Assembly: GCF_001514215.1 (NCBI RefSeq)
Contig: NZ_KQ948851.1
Span: forward strand, 615,434 to 679,433
Source: Streptomyces bungoensis
GTDB taxonomy: Bacteria; Actinomycetota; Actinomycetes; Streptomycetales; Streptomycetaceae
Length of the DNA stretch: 64,000 nt
Reading direction: 5' to 3'
The notes beneath the pieces are model-generated. The model saw only the letters and a program-made list of their open reading frames with translations. It had not been told where the DNA came from and made no database searches. The stretch's first letter is position 1; the number at the start of each line of letters is the position of its first letter. Shown here piece by piece: positions 29,787 through 40,762 of this stretch. A program made the position numbers and the translations under genes.

Positions 29787-30632
29787 GTAGTCATCTGCGT
29801 CGGCGTGCACGATGCGGTTGGCGCGTCATGCAGTCCGTGTTTCTGCGACGCTTTCGCTGGCACGCTTGTTTGCAATCGCACACATTGGGTGGGGTCCGTA
29901 ATCCAGAAGCCTGATCAGAACGTCCTGTATGGCCACTCCGCGGAGAGAAGCGCGGTGGGGCGCCCGAAAAAGCCTGACGGGCCTCTGTGCTCTGGAAGTC
30001 CGTGACAGATGAGGCCCCCGTCGGATGGTTCCGGCGGGGCCCCTGTCTTCTGTACTGGCCTGCAGGGCGGTGGATGGCGGGGCTTACTCCGTCCCTTTTT
30101 GCAGTTCTGTGCTGGCAAGCAATCGTGGCAATAGCTGAAGGTCAAGGGGCTTCTTCGGTGTGGATGCACCCTGGCTCGCTCCTTGTGAGCGGCGCGGCGT
30201 GGCCGCCTGAGCGTGAGGGCGTGGCGAGCTGAACGGCCGGTGGTTCGACGCGGCGGCCTGATGTCGGACGAACGGCGTGCAGGTGCTGAACGCTGACGCT
30301 TGTGACCGGACCGATGCCGGTAGGGCGCCGTACTCCTGGAAGGGCGAGGCGCGGTGCGGTGCTCGGGTATTTGTTCGAAAAGATTGCCAGTAAGGGCGCA
30401 GAGTTTGTGATGTATCTAGCTCTCACCTGCTGATTTCTTCCCCGAGGCCGTCGTGGCATGTGCTGCCGCTTACCGAGCCGGCCTCCGTTGTCAGTGGTGG
30501 CCTCTACGGTTCCTAATGGCCGACGCGAAATGCCCGTGTCGGCTTGCGCGAGCGTGGGCGCCGACAGAGCCTGCGGATTCGCTGAGGGCGGGGGATGCCG
30601 TCATCCGCAGGGGTCGTGAGAGAGCAGGACGC
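29787..30632. other. Gene-free stretch before the Wadjet operon
   Basis: About 850 bases without a supportable gene. It contains a bulged hairpin (GGCCCCCG-TCGG / CCGG-CGGGGCC, 30013-30041) followed by CCTGTCTTCT, which would terminate rightward transcription. The jetA promoter presumably lies near the right end. No operator or repeat was recognised. Confidence 0.55.
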
Positions 30633-32117
30633 ATGGAATTGGACTACGACCGGTTGGTTGCGTTGCGCAAGCAGAGCGCAGCGTGGCGGCTGCTGACGGC
30701 CAACAATGCGGCGTTGATGCTGAGCTTCCTCAACAAGGTGTTCGTCGAGCAGGGGGCGCGCTCGGTTGCTGGTGTGGAACTTGTCGAGCGGCTGGATGAC
30801 GAGTTGTTCGCGCTCAATGAGCGGCTGGGGCACGGGACGTTTCCCCAGTCCGCCAAGGCGTATCTGGACGACTGGGCGGCGCCGGGGAACGGCTGGCTGC
30901 GCAAGTATTACCCGCCGGATTCGGACGAGCCGCACTATGACGCCACGGCCGCGGTCGAGAAGGCCATCTCGTGGATCAGGTCACTTGAGGAGCGTTCGTT
31001 CGTCGGTACGGAGTCGCGCCTGAATACGATCTTCGATCTCTTGCGGCAGATGACGTTCGGGACGGAAACCGATCCGGAGGCGCGGCTGGCTGAACTCGCG
31101 CGGCGCCGTCACGAAATCGACCTGGAGATCGAGCGAGTTGAGGCCGGAGAGGTGGACGTTCTGGACAGCGCGGCGCTGCGGGACCGATATCAGCAGGTGA
31201 CCGATACGGCGCATGGGCTTCTGGCCGACTTCCGTGAGGTCGAGGCGAATTTCCGGGATCTGGACCGCGATCTGCGCAGCAAGATCGCGGCTTGGGACGG
31301 GGCCAAGGGCGAACTGCTGGATGAGGTGCTGGGCAGCCGCGAGAGCATCGCGGAGTCGGACCAGGGCCGGACCTTCCAGGCGTTCTACGACTTCCTGCTC
31401 GCGCCGAGCCGTCAGGACGAGCTCAAGACGCTGCTTGCCGAGGTCGAGGCGATGGAGGCCATCGACGAACCCGATCCGCGCATGCGACGCATGCCCCGGG
31501 ACTGGCTGGAGGCCGCCGAGCGCACCCAGGCCACCGTGCGACAGCTGTCGGATCAGCTACGACGATTCCTCGATGACCAGGTGCGCTCGGAAGACCGCCG
31601 TGTCCTGGAGCTGGTACGCGCGATCGAGACCCACGCACTGGCGCTGCGAGACGTGCCGGGCGTGGATCTGGTCGCCGAGATCGACGCAGCGACCCCGGCC
31701 ATCGCTCTGCCGATGGAACGGCCGCTGTATACGCCGCTGGTCAAGACACCGATCGACAGCACCAGCATCGAAGCGGGGGACGAGGAGTTCGCCGCCGACG
31801 CGCTGTTCGAGGCGGTCTACGTCGATCCCGCCCGGCTTACGGCAGCCGTCCACGACGCCCTCGGCGCGCGCACGCAGGTGTCCTTGGCCGAGACTCTGCG
31901 TGAGCACCCCCTGGAGCAGGGGCTCGCCGAACTGGTCGCCTACTTCGCGCTGCCCGACGACGGGTTCGCCACGGTCTTCGACGACCACCGCCAAGAAGAG
32001 ATCACGTGGATCGGCGAGGACGACGTCCAGCAGGTCGCCACCGTGCCCGTCGTTACCTTCGCCCGCATCAACCCCGGCATCGCCTGGGCCACCGACCAGA
32101 AGAAGGAGGGGCGATGA
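30633..32117 (+). CDS. jetA: Wadjet anti-plasmid protein JetA (DUF3375)
   Basis: JetA is the kleisin-like subunit of the Wadjet SMC complex, which recognises and cleaves small circular DNA. The 494-residue protein starts [33 protein letters not shown], characteristic of DUF3375, followed by helical segments rich in Glu/Arg. The ATG was chosen over a distant upstream start because CAGGACGC precedes it and family similarity begins there. Its stop overlaps the jetB start (ATGA). First gene of a four-gene operon. Confidence 0.93.
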   Translation: MELDYDRLVALRKQSAAWRLLTANNAALMLSFLNKVFVEQGARSVAGVELVERLDDELFALNERLGHGTFPQSAKAYLDDWAAPGNGWLRKYYPPDSDEPHYDATAAVEKAISWIRSLEERSFVGTESRLNTIFDLLRQMTFGTETDPEARLAELARRRHEIDLEIERVEAGEVDVLDSAALRDRYQQVTDTAHGLLADFREVEANFRDLDRDLRSKIAAWDGAKGELLDEVLGSRESIAESDQGRTFQAFYDFLLAPSRQDELKTLLAEVEAMEAIDEPDPRMRRMPRDWLEAAERTQATVRQLSDQLRRFLDDQVRSEDRRVLELVRAIETHALALRDVPGVDLVAEIDAATPAIALPMERPLYTPLVKTPIDSTSIEAGDEEFAADALFEAVYVDPARLTAAVHDALGARTQVSLAETLREHPLEQGLAELVAYFALPDDGFATVFDDHRQEEITWIGEDDVQQVATVPVVTFARINPGIAWATDQKKEGR

Positions 32118-32737
32118 CGACGCCTTCCACTTCCGCCCCACAGCCGTACACCCTCTCCTTGCCGGTCAACCAGCTGCTGAAGGGTCCGGTCTTCCGTGAC
32201 CAGCACGAGCGGGCCTGGGACGCGCTGGTGCACCTGAGTGCTCGGGTGAAGGACTACGTCGAGGTCATGGGGCTGCGCGTGGTGATCGACGAAATGGAGG
32301 GCTACGCCTTCCTGCAGTCGATGCCCGACGACGAGGACGCTGTCCGGGACCCTCGCATGGCGCCGCCGCGGTTGATTCCGCGCCGTTCACTGTCCTACCC
32401 CGTCAGCCTGCTGATCGTGCTGCTGCGCAAGCGGCTCGCGGAGTTCGACGCCGGCGCCGACGGCACCCGCCTCATGATCACCCGGGACGAGATCGTCGAG
32501 ATGATCCGCACGTTCCTCCCGGCCGGCAGTAACGAGGCGCGCCTGGTCGACCAGATCGATGGCCACATCAACAAGATGGTGGAACTGCAGTTCCTGCGCC
32601 GCGCCCGAGGACAGGAGCAGTTGTTCGAGGTGCAGCGGATCATCAAAGCCTTCGTCGACGGACAGTGGCTCGCCGACTTCGAGACCAACCTGGCCCAGTA
32701 CGCAGCCTCCCACATCGTTCAGGAGAAGACGCAGTGA
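32114..32737 (+). CDS. jetB: Wadjet protein JetB (DUF4194)
   Basis: JetB is the small KITE-like winged-helix subunit that bridges JetA and JetC. The 207-residue protein has the DUF4194 pattern: [59 protein letters not shown] and a C-terminal ALQ-type winged helix ([27 protein letters not shown]). GGAGGGGCG precedes the ATG. Overlaps both neighbours by four bases. Confidence 0.93.
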   Translation: MTTPSTSAPQPYTLSLPVNQLLKGPVFRDQHERAWDALVHLSARVKDYVEVMGLRVVIDEMEGYAFLQSMPDDEDAVRDPRMAPPRLIPRRSLSYPVSLLIVLLRKRLAEFDAGADGTRLMITRDEIVEMIRTFLPAGSNEARLVDQIDGHINKMVELQFLRRARGQEQLFEVQRIIKAFVDGQWLADFETNLAQYAASHIVQEKTQ

Positions 32738-35700
32738 TCCCCGTTCAGTCTGGCCCTGCCGACCCGCCCATTCCCGCCACCTTCGCCGCGGCCGGGTTTC
32801 GGCTGGAGCGCATGGAGGTCTACAACTGGGGCACGTTCGACAAGCACGTGTGGTCGTTCGGCCTCGCCGGCGCCAACGCGCTGCTGACCGGGGACATCGG
32901 TTCCGGCAAGTCCACCTTGGTGGACGCGATCACCACCTTGTTCATGCCCGCCCGCAAGATCGCCTACAACCGGGCTGCCGGAGCGGAGAGCGGCGAGCGC
33001 AGCCTGCGTTCCTATGTGCTGGGCCACTACAAGTCCGAACGCAACGAAGAGACCGGAGCCACCAAGCCGGTGGCGCTGCGCAAGCCCGGCAGCTACTCGG
33101 TCATCCTGGGCGTGTTCCACAACGCCGCGCTGGAATTGACCGTCACGGTGGGCCAGGTGTTCTGGCTGCCCGACGCCAACGCCACCAGCCCCGAACGGCT
33201 GTTCCTGGTCGCGGATCGGGCCCTGTCCGTGGCCGGTGACTTCGCGGACTTCGGCACCGAAGTGCGAGCCCTGAAGAAGCGCCTCGAAGCTAGCGATGTC
33301 CGTGTCCACAAGTCGTTCCCGCCCTACAGCAAGGACCTACGGCGCCGGATGGGCATCGAGTCCGAGCAGGCCCTGGAGCTCTTCCACCAGACGGTGTCGA
33401 TGAAGTCGGTGGGCAGCCTGGACGACTTCGTACGCAGCCACATGCTCGAGCCGTTCGATGCGGCCGCGATGACCGACAACATCGTCAGCCACTTCGACGC
33501 CCTGACCACCACCTACAACTCCGTGCAGCGGGCCCGAGCCCAGATCGAAGCCCTCACCCCGCTGCTCGCGGACTTCGACACCTACGAGAGCCTGGCCGCC
33601 CGGATCGAGGAAGCCGATGCCGAGCAGGCTGCGCTGCGGTACTTCATGGCCGCGCGTACGGCGGTTCTCCACGAGGCAGAACGCGCCGAGCTGGAACGGT
33701 CGCTGATGCGTCTGGAGGGTGAGAAGAAGGCTGCCCATGAGGAGCTGGAGCGGCTGCGCGGCCAGGAACGCCGGTGGGAACTTGAGCGTGAGGGCCTGGG
33801 CGGCGGGCGCCTTGGCGAACTGGAACGCCAGATCGAGGAGGCGGAGCGGCTGCGCATCGCGCGCGAAAGGCTCGCCCGCCACCACGCCCACCTGCTGGAA
33901 CAGGCCGGACTGGCTCCGGCCAGTGATCAGGCCCAGTTCACCGACCGCCTTGAGGAGATCTCCCGGGCCCAACACGACGTCGCCGCGGACAAGAAGGAGA
34001 CGCGAGCGGCCCTGGAGAAGCTCGCCGTTCAGGCCGATCGCCTTCACCAGCAGGCCCAGGACATCAATGAGGACCTGGTCAGCCTGCGTTCCCGCCGCAG
34101 CAACATCCCCCGCAAACAGCTTCAGGTTCGCACCCTCCTGTGCCAGGAACTCGGCATCGAAGAGAGCACGCTGCCCTTCGTCGGCGAACTCATCCAGGTC
34201 CGCGACGAAGAACAGACCTGGGCGGGCGCCGCCGAGCGGCTGCTGCGCGGCTTCGCACTGTCCCTCGTCGTCCCCCAAGGCCAGTACGCCCGCGTCTCCG
34301 AGTGGATCAACGACCACCACCTGGGCACGAAGCTGGTGTACTTCCGCGTCCCCAACCACACCCCGGCCCGGCGCACCCAGCCGGCCCCTTCGACCGCGTT
34401 GTTCACCAAGCTCGAAATCCGCGGCGACTCGCCCTTCGCCGAGTGGCTGGCCGGCGAACTCGAACGCCGGGCCTCGCACACCTGCGTGGCCACCATGGAC
34501 GACTTCCGGCAGGCCGAACTCGCCATGACTGCAAAGGGATTGATCAAGGGGACGCGGGGCCGCCACGAGAAGAACGACACCACCCGCATAGACGACCGCA
34601 GCACCTACGTGCTCGGCTGGACGAACCAGGCAAAGATCGACGCCCTCCTGGACCAAGCCAGCAAAGTCCATGCAGCCCAGTGCGAGACGGCCGACACGAA
34701 ACGCAGCCTGGAAGCCGCCCACGAGGATGCCATCAGCCGCGACAAGGTCCTCGACCGGCTGGCGGCCATGGGGGAGTTCAGCGAGATCGACTGGCCTTCC
34801 GTCGTGCGGCACATTGCCGAGCTGACCGAGGAGAAGCAGCGCCTGCAGGCCGACTCCAAGGACCTGAACGAACTCACCCGCCAACTGGACAAGATCGCCG
34901 CTGAGATCAAGCAGCAGGAAGCGGCCTACGCGAGCGCGACCGAGAGCTGGGGCCGCATCGACGGGGAACGGGACGCCGCCGAACGCGCCTGCGACGAAGC
35001 ACGCGTCATCCTCGCCGAGCCGGCCGCCACCGACGCCCAGGCCCACTTCCCCGCCCTCGAACAACGCCTGAACGAAGCCCGACTCACCTGCGCCACCGCC
35101 AAGGAGTGCGCCCGCGCCGAGACCCGGCTGCGTGAGGAGGGGACGGCGCGAAAGAACCGGTGGAGCAAGGAGCAGACCCGCCTCGCCCAGGCGATCGCCT
35201 CCCAGATGCGCACCTTCCGCACCGACTACCCGGCCGAGACCAACGAGCTCGACGACTCCGTCGCCTCCGCCGCCGGCTACCGCGCCCTGCACCGCCAGCT
35301 CGTCGCCGACGACCTGCCGCGCTTCGAAGAGCAGTTCCGCACCTACCTGAAGACCAACGTCATCCGCGAAATCGCTGGATTCCACGCGCAGTTGAATAAC
35401 TGGGCCGATGAGATCGGCGAACGGATCACCACCATCAACGAGTCGCTGGCCGACATTGACTACAACCCGGGCCGCTACATCATGCTCCAGCCCGAGAAGA
35501 CCCCCAACACCGAGATCCGCGACTTCACCGCCGAACTGCGCGCCTGCACCGACGACGTCCTCTCGGGTGACGACTCCGACCTGTACTCGGAAGAGAAGTT
35601 CCACCAGGTCCAGCGCCTGATCGAACGCTTCAAGGGCCGCGAAGGCCACACGGATGCCGACCGAGCCTGGACCAGGCGCGTCACCGACGTGCGCTACTGG

Positions 35701-36150
35701 TTCGTCTTCAGCGCCAGCGAACGCCGCCGCGAGGACGACAGTGAGTACGAGGTGTACTCCGACTCCGGCGGCAAGTCCGGCGGGCAGAAGGAGAAACTCG
35801 CCTACACCATCCTGGCAGCCTCCCTCGCCTACCAGTTCAAGCTCGACACCACCGCCAACAGGAGCCGCACCTTCCGTTTCGTGGTCATCGACGAAGCCTT
35901 CGGCCGCGGCTCCGAGGAATCCGCCCGCTTCGCCCTGGACCTCTTCAAGCGCCTGGGCCTGCAGCTCCTCATCGTCACCCCGCTGCAGAAGATCCACGTC
36001 ATCGAGCCGTACGTGTCCGCCGTCGGCTTCGTCGACAACCCCACTGGACACCACTCCCGCCTGCGCACCCTGACCATCGCCCAGTACCGCCGAGAACGCC
36101 TCGCCCACGCCCTGGCCGCCGGACAGCCCGCCACCGGACAGGACCACTGA
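32734..36150 (+). CDS. jetC: Wadjet SMC-like ATPase JetC
   Basis: JetC is the MukB-like SMC motor of Wadjet. The 1138-residue protein has Walker [10 protein letters not shown] (53-61), long coiled-coil arms (about 300-480 and 660-850) around a hinge-like central region, an ABC signature [14 protein letters not shown] and Walker [12 protein letters not shown] (about 1049-1059). GTG start overlapping the jetB stop. The open frame extends 69 bases further upstream into jetB; that extension is rejected. Confidence 0.95.
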   Translation: MIPVQSGPADPPIPATFAAAGFRLERMEVYNWGTFDKHVWSFGLAGANALLTGDIGSGKSTLVDAITTLFMPARKIAYNRAAGAESGERSLRSYVLGHYKSERNEETGATKPVALRKPGSYSVILGVFHNAALELTVTVGQVFWLPDANATSPERLFLVADRALSVAGDFADFGTEVRALKKRLEASDVRVHKSFPPYSKDLRRRMGIESEQALELFHQTVSMKSVGSLDDFVRSHMLEPFDAAAMTDNIVSHFDALTTTYNSVQRARAQIEALTPLLADFDTYESLAARIEEADAEQAALRYFMAARTAVLHEAERAELERSLMRLEGEKKAAHEELERLRGQERRWELEREGLGGGRLGELERQIEEAERLRIARERLARHHAHLLEQAGLAPASDQAQFTDRLEEISRAQHDVAADKKETRAALEKLAVQADRLHQQAQDINEDLVSLRSRRSNIPRKQLQVRTLLCQELGIEESTLPFVGELIQVRDEEQTWAGAAERLLRGFALSLVVPQGQYARVSEWINDHHLGTKLVYFRVPNHTPARRTQPAPSTALFTKLEIRGDSPFAEWLAGELERRASHTCVATMDDFRQAELAMTAKGLIKGTRGRHEKNDTTRIDDRSTYVLGWTNQAKIDALLDQASKVHAAQCETADTKRSLEAAHEDAISRDKVLDRLAAMGEFSEIDWPSVVRHIAELTEEKQRLQADSKDLNELTRQLDKIAAEIKQQEAAYASATESWGRIDGERDAAERACDEARVILAEPAATDAQAHFPALEQRLNEARLTCATAKECARAETRLREEGTARKNRWSKEQTRLAQAIASQMRTFRTDYPAETNELDDSVASAAGYRALHRQLVADDLPRFEEQFRTYLKTNVIREIAGFHAQLNNWADEIGERITTINESLADIDYNPGRYIMLQPEKTPNTEIRDFTAELRACTDDVLSGDDSDLYSEEKFHQVQRLIERFKGREGHTDADRAWTRRVTDVRYWFVFSASERRREDDSEYEVYSDSGGKSGGQKEKLAYTILAASLAYQFKLDTTANRSRTFRFVVIDEAFGRGSEESARFALDLFKRLGLQLLIVTPLQKIHVIEPYVSAVGFVDNPTGHHSRLRTLTIAQYRRERLAHALAAGQPATGQDH

Positions 36151-36151
36151 C

Positions 36152-37336
36152 ATGGCGGCCACCTCCACCCCCACCTGGACCACGCCCCGCGACGTCGCCG
36201 CCCGCCTGCGCAAACGCTGGGAGCGCGGCGAGTTCCTCAGCCAGCTCGCCGACGGTACGGACTTCGACCCACTCGCCATCCCCCTGCGCGGTCCGAAGGC
36301 CGGCGACATCACCCAGCACTACGACGACGTCCTCGCATGGGCCACCTCATGGGCCCCCGACAAACACCGGCACCTGCGCATCGAGTACCGGAAGCTCGGC
36401 GGACGCCTAGCCGGCGTGAACAACGCCCCCGCCCGGGCCTGGATCGACCACCGCGACGACCTGTTCCAACTCCTCGGCGTCACCAACACGGTCACCCGCT
36501 ACACGTCCCTCCTGGCCGCCGCCCGCGAGAGCCTGCCCCCGCTGGCCGCGTGGATGGCCGAGCACCCGATGAAGGTCGTCCAGCGGGATGCCGACTGGCC
36601 CCGCCTCCAGGCCACGGTCCGGTGGATCACCGACTACCGCGGCCCGGCCGTCTACCTGCGCCAGCTCGACGTGCCCGGCGTTGACACCAAGTTCATCGAA
36701 CACCACCGTGCCATCCTGACGACCCTGCTGGAGCACTGCCTGCCCGAGAACCGCATCAACTCCGAGGTCGTGCGCACCGACTTCGCCGCCCGCTTCCGCT
36801 TCCTGCGCAAGCCCGTCTACCTGCGGTTTCGGCTCCTCGACGGCGCGTCAGTGGCCGGCTTTCGCGAGCTCACGGTCCGCGCGGACGAGTTCACCGCGTC
36901 ACCGCCCGGCATCACGACTGTGTACGTCGTCGAGAACGAGACCACCTACCTCGCTTTCCCCGACCAACCTCACAGCATGGTGATCCACGGCGGAGGCTAC
37001 GCCGTCACCCAACTAGCTGCTCTGACTTGGCTGCACGGCACACGCCTCGTCTACTGGGGCGACCTGGACACCCACGGCTTCGCCATCCTCGACCGGCTGC
37101 GCCGGGCCTTCCCGCACACACGGTCCATCCTGATGAATCGGGATGTTCTCCTGGAGCACCGAGGTCAGTGGGTGAAGGAGGACACCCCCACCCACCAGCA
37201 CCTCGGCACGCTCTCACCGGACGAAGCCGATGCCTACGACATCCTGGTGTCCGGAGAGTTCGGCTCCAAGGTGCGACTCGAACAAGAACGCGTGCGGTTT
37301 CACCTACTCGAAGAAGCCCTCAACGAGCTCCGCTGA
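36152..37336 (+). CDS. jetD: Wadjet nuclease JetD (DUF3322/DUF2220)
   Basis: JetD is the topoisomerase VI-like nuclease subunit that cuts DNA once the SMC complex has stalled on a circle. The 394-residue protein has an N-terminal DUF3322 domain and a C-terminal DUF2220/Toprim domain with the acidic sites VVENE (about 260) and YWGDLDTHG (301-309), the expected E and DxD residues. Its 3' end overlaps the convergent HNH gene by 33 bases, so no terminator separates them. Confidence 0.95.
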   Translation: MAATSTPTWTTPRDVAARLRKRWERGEFLSQLADGTDFDPLAIPLRGPKAGDITQHYDDVLAWATSWAPDKHRHLRIEYRKLGGRLAGVNNAPARAWIDHRDDLFQLLGVTNTVTRYTSLLAAARESLPPLAAWMAEHPMKVVQRDADWPRLQATVRWITDYRGPAVYLRQLDVPGVDTKFIEHHRAILTTLLEHCLPENRINSEVVRTDFAARFRFLRKPVYLRFRLLDGASVAGFRELTVRADEFTASPPGITTVYVVENETTYLAFPDQPHSMVIHGGGYAVTQLAALTWLHGTRLVYWGDLDTHGFAILDRLRRAFPHTRSILMNRDVLLEHRGQWVKEDTPTHQHLGTLSPDEADAYDILVSGEFGSKVRLEQERVRFHLLEEALNELR

Positions 37337-38773
37337 GGACTGCGCACAACACAGTTGGCCAGCCGGTGCTGGCGAAGGGCACTTGCAACGAGCCTTGGTG
37401 AGCAACTCCTGGTGCCTGACGAGCGCCGTAGCGCGAAGGAGGTCACGGAACGAGTCGGCCACCTTGCCACGGGTCTTCAGCGCGTGACAGTTCGGGCACA
37501 GAGCGATCATGGCCCTGGGAAGGTCGTCGCCACCCTTGGCGTGATCGTCTATGTGATCCACTTCCAGCAGGTAGGAGCCGTTGCGACCGAGGGCCGAGGT
37601 GTAGCGGGGATCAGGACATCGCGGGTTCTCGCAAGCCCCCTGGCTCCGCTCGAGCACCGCATGGCGGGAGGCTGCGATGCGGCTTAGCCGCTGACCACCT
37701 TGGGACCTGGGACGGTGGCTCTTACCGTCCCGCACGGCGCGCTCCGCCCGGGCATTCAGCTCCGCGTAGCGGAGGGCCGGATCTGCCATACGGCGCAGTA
37801 GAGCAGCAGTCATTCGGCATCGGGAGAGCGCGTCGGCAGCCGATTCCTCGACCGGTAGCGCGAAGTGTCCCTCCGCCGCATCCCAGTCGTTGTCGAACTC
37901 ACCGTGGCGCAGGCGTGCACACTCCCAGCGGCTGCGCTCCAACTGCGCAAGAGTGTCCGCCGTGCCCGGCCACAGCGCCCCGTGGGGGAGCCCATCCCCG
38001 AGCCAGGCGTACTCCAGCGCCGCGTAGATCGCGGCGTACTGGAGGCTGCGTCCGTAGATGACGACGCGCTTGCCTTGGATCCGCCGCAGCAGCGTGTCAG
38101 CCACCTCGCGGAAACGGGGCGCGGATTCGAGTACCGCGAGGCCGCCCTTGTCGAGTCGGAGCCGCTCCAGGTAAGTCGTATCCCAGCCAGGGTTGATGAA
38201 TTGATGCCATCTCTTGCGGCCGCTCGTCGAGGTGAGTGCTATCTCGTAGGGCACTGCCCGCTCCAGAGGCGGGGTGGCCGGAGCAGGTGAACCGATGGCG
38301 CTGACTGCCAGAATGACCGTGCTGGGGTCGTCGAGGACATCTTGTGCCCAACGGATCGCCTCACGGCGCACTGCTTGGGCTTCGTCGGCGTTAGGGTGCG
38401 CCGAGAACGGCACGGCCGTGTCTGCGCGGTAGACAGGCGACGGCGGGTACACGGTCTCGTCCCATCCCGGCGTCGTACGCCCGGTGCCCGTAAGCACCCC
38501 CGGGACGGCAACCAGTTGTGGGGGCCCGAGCACGTAGGCGTCAGGACGGAACAGGTTCGACGGGCGCAGCCCTGCAGCCTTGAGCTCGTCGGCCGCCTTC
38601 AGCTCTTTCGGCAACCGCGGGTACCGTTCAAGCAGCCTCCGGGAGACGTCGCTCGGCTGTCTCTCGGGGCCGTCGACGTAGACGGGTGCGCCGAACCCCG
38701 CGGGAGTGGAACCGCATACCACGTGCTGATCACCCGCCGGACTGAACGGGACGGCATCGAACTCTACGAACAT
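37304..38773 (-). CDS. HNH endonuclease fused to a degenerate DnaQ-like exonuclease domain
   Basis: A 489-residue protein. Residues about 143-258 resemble the DEDDh 3'-5' exonuclease fold (WAQDVLDDPSTVILAVSAIGS in place of the usual TVVLDTETTGL), but the catalytic Asp and Glu are Ala and Ser, and the later FD motif reads GRSLQY. Residues about 380-440 form a Cys-rich HNH nuclease (ACENPRC, LEVDHIDDHAKGGDD, LCPNCHALKTRG). The exonuclease-like domain may have become a binding module. It is the last gene of a leftward set behind the MBL-fold hydrolase and a membrane protein, 137 bases away. Confidence 0.75.
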   Translation of the reverse strand: MFVEFDAVPFSPAGDQHVVCGSTPAGFGAPVYVDGPERQPSDVSRRLLERYPRLPKELKAADELKAAGLRPSNLFRPDAYVLGPPQLVAVPGVLTGTGRTTPGWDETVYPPSPVYRADTAVPFSAHPNADEAQAVRREAIRWAQDVLDDPSTVILAVSAIGSPAPATPPLERAVPYEIALTSTSGRKRWHQFINPGWDTTYLERLRLDKGGLAVLESAPRFREVADTLLRRIQGKRVVIYGRSLQYAAIYAALEYAWLGDGLPHGALWPGTADTLAQLERSRWECARLRHGEFDNDWDAAEGHFALPVEESAADALSRCRMTAALLRRMADPALRYAELNARAERAVRDGKSHRPRSQGGQRLSRIAASRHAVLERSQGACENPRCPDPRYTSALGRNGSYLLEVDHIDDHAKGGDDLPRAMIALCPNCHALKTRGKVADSFRDLLRATALVRHQELLTKARCKCPSPAPAGQLCCAQSSAELVEGFFE

Positions 38774-38910
38774 AGGTGACTGCTGACTCCATGCGACTGA
38801 CGAGGGCTAACGACATCGTCACGATAAGATTGATGCTTCCCGGCAGATGCATTCATGCTGGTCACAACCTGGCTGCTTGACAGCAGGATCCGTCGGCGTG
38901 CACGAGGTTG

Positions 38911-39672
38911 TTAGGGCTGCTGCTGAGCTGCTTCGGGAGCGGCGTTCTGCTCAGCATCGAGCACAACCGCAGCTTGGAGCAGCTCGTATGCGTACCGTTC
39001 TGCCGCACTCTGTAGCCGCCCGGGCGACGGAAGAAGCCACCACATCACGAAACATCCCCCAGTGGCGACTAGGGCGAGGATGTTCACCGGAGTGAGTGCA
39101 GGTTGGTGGTCAATTCTGGCGAGCCACAGCATGTACGCGAGGACGCCGAGTCCCACTCCGAACGCGATGGCTCGTGCAACCCACCGGATGCCGTAGACGT
39201 TCCGCTGGAAGCCGTAGCTTCGGTTCTCGGCGTGTATGAGAGGGAATTTCTCGGCATTTCGCGTCAGGTTGCGCAGTTGACCGACGGCGACCTCGAACGC
39301 CTCGTCGGCCCTCACTGGGTTTCCGTTCTCGCTACGGAGCGACGGGAGGGCGACACCCGTCACAGATGACACGGCCTTCCGCCAGATCTCGCGTTGCAGC
39401 GTGTTCTGCCCTTCTTCCCGCAGGCGGAGTTTCTGGATGGTCGGCGAGCCGCCCCAAGCCGCCCAGAGCGTCTCCTGAGCCTTGCGTCCTTGGTGACGCA
39501 CGACTTCCGCCAGGGCGACGGGACCGCCGGCCAGTGAGAGCGCCGTAACGACGGATACAACCACCGGCGCCTTGCTGAGCCCTAGTACTGCCAAAGCTAC
39601 ATTGATCGACAGCAGCGCAAGGAGGCCGGGCGCAAGACGCGCCCGGCGCTCGTAGTCATCGAGCCAGAGCAC
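38911..39672 (-). CDS. Four-helix membrane protein next to an MBL-fold hydrolase
   Basis: A 253-residue protein of unknown family. Two hydrophobic hairpins (about 14-55 and 165-214) flank a cytoplasmic-looking segment of about 105 residues rich in Arg/Glu. Its GTG start is one base after the stop of the hydrolase gene, so the two are translationally coupled. The 2+2 helix layout with a soluble middle resembles the SLATT/2TM effector class of predicted defence systems in shape only. Confidence 0.6.
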   Translation of the reverse strand: MLWLDDYERRARLAPGLLALLSINVALAVLGLSKAPVVVSVVTALSLAGGPVALAEVVRHQGRKAQETLWAAWGGSPTIQKLRLREEGQNTLQREIWRKAVSSVTGVALPSLRSENGNPVRADEAFEVAVGQLRNLTRNAEKFPLIHAENRSYGFQRNVYGIRWVARAIAFGVGLGVLAYMLWLARIDHQPALTPVNILALVATGGCFVMWWLLPSPGRLQSAAERYAYELLQAAVVLDAEQNAAPEAAQQQP

Positions 39673-39673
39673 G

Positions 39674-40762
39674 TTACGCGTCCCCGCTGTCTTCCACGGA
39701 TGTGTGAAGCGGCTCGGGAATGGATGTGCTGTACCCCGAACGTTCAGGCGCGTTCAAGAAGGAGCACTTCGACACCCCCTGTGTCAGATGGACCGGGTAA
39801 CCCCTCCGGAGGAAGGCGTTCGTCGTCTTCTTGGATGGGTGCTTTTGCTCCGGGTTCTTCCTGGGGACGGATGCGAAGGCTGTCCCCACCTTCGCGGACT
39901 GCCCCTTGGGCCCAAGAAGTCGGTTGAGGACCGACGGACTGACGTTGCGACGGCTGCCGTGGTGAGGCACCTGAACGAACCTCAGATCACCAGGCTGGAA
40001 GCCGTCGGCTTCTAGCACATCGAGAGCTTGGCCGAGGGCCGGAATCCCTGCGTCTCCCGTGAACAGCAGCTTCTTGCCGTCGACCTCCAGGAGGCAGATG
40101 GCGCTGGTGTTGTTCTTGGCGGTCGTCTCGGCGTTCTCCGCCAGCGTCTCGATGTCCAGGTCTTCATAGACCGTCCCAGCAAGCAGCTTCCGGAGCGTCT
40201 CTTCCCAGCTTGACTTGGCCGCCAGAGAGGCGCTCGCCTCGACGATCTCTGCCAGCAGCTCACGGTAGTAGTCCTCGGTGGGGCCGAGGATACGCAGTAC
40301 GCCGTCGTCGCTTGTCCAGCCGAGGAACGGTTCCTCGATGGGCACGCCCTGCGCCTTGGCGATTTCTTCGAGGTCGGTCGCACCCTGAAGTGAATCCCTC
40401 AGCTCCGTACGCAGTGATCGTGCGTTGTAGGACAGGAGCATCTTGGCCCGCGCCATGTCACCTGAATGGCTCCAAGGTAGGTGCATCAGGAGCTTATTGA
40501 CGGTCATCTGCTCCAAGACGACCCGCAGCCCATTGATGTGATCACGGTCCGGGTGCGTTGAAACGACAAGATCAACGACACCCGTCTTGTAGTAGTCGCG
40601 GATGTGCTGGACGAGCGCTTCACCGTCGTCGAGGTAGCCGCCGTCGATCACCATCACAGTCTGCTGCTCGCGCGGACCGTGGAGGTTGCCATAACGAAGA
40701 GCGATGGCGTCGCCACCGCTCGACTCATCCCCTACGGGGAGGAAATCTATCTCGTAGCCCAT
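39674..40762 (-). CDS. Metallo-beta-lactamase-fold hydrolase, ComEC-C-like
   Basis: A 362-residue MBL-fold protein with the HxxxDH motif STHPDRDHINGL (69-80), FTGDAG (234-239) and VPHHGS (265-270), the pattern of the C-terminal hydrolase domain of ComEC/Rec2 without a membrane part. Such enzymes act on nucleic acids or nucleotides. The ATG chosen (MGYEIDFLPVGD) starts at the first strand; a GTG six codons earlier is possible. First gene of the leftward set with the membrane protein and HNH gene. Confidence 0.8.
   Translation of the reverse strand: MGYEIDFLPVGDESSGGDAIALRYGNLHGPREQQTVMVIDGGYLDDGEALVQHIRDYYKTGVVDLVVSTHPDRDHINGLRVVLEQMTVNKLLMHLPWSHSGDMARAKMLLSYNARSLRTELRDSLQGATDLEEIAKAQGVPIEEPFLGWTSDDGVLRILGPTEDYYRELLAEIVEASASLAAKSSWEETLRKLLAGTVYEDLDIETLAENAETTAKNNTSAICLLEVDGKKLLFTGDAGIPALGQALDVLEADGFQPGDLRFVQVPHHGSRRNVSPSVLNRLLGPKGQSAKVGTAFASVPRKNPEQKHPSKKTTNAFLRRGYPVHLTQGVSKCSFLNAPERSGYSTSIPEPLHTSVEDSGDA

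Noticed and set aside
32734..36150. JetC as a chromosomal MukB or RecN-type protein
   Set aside because: The JetA, JetB and JetD partners in order make this a Wadjet SMC.
33337..36312. A 991-codon minus-strand frame across jetC
   Set aside because: It is antisense to the SMC-like gene, rich in Gly/Leu/Val/Gln without domains; jetC has all ATPase motifs.
38911..40762. Naming the MBL-membrane pair as a known system such as Lamassu, Zorya or CBASS
   Set aside because: There is no SMC/LmuB, no MotAB-like genes and no cyclase. Nothing in the sequence supports these names.
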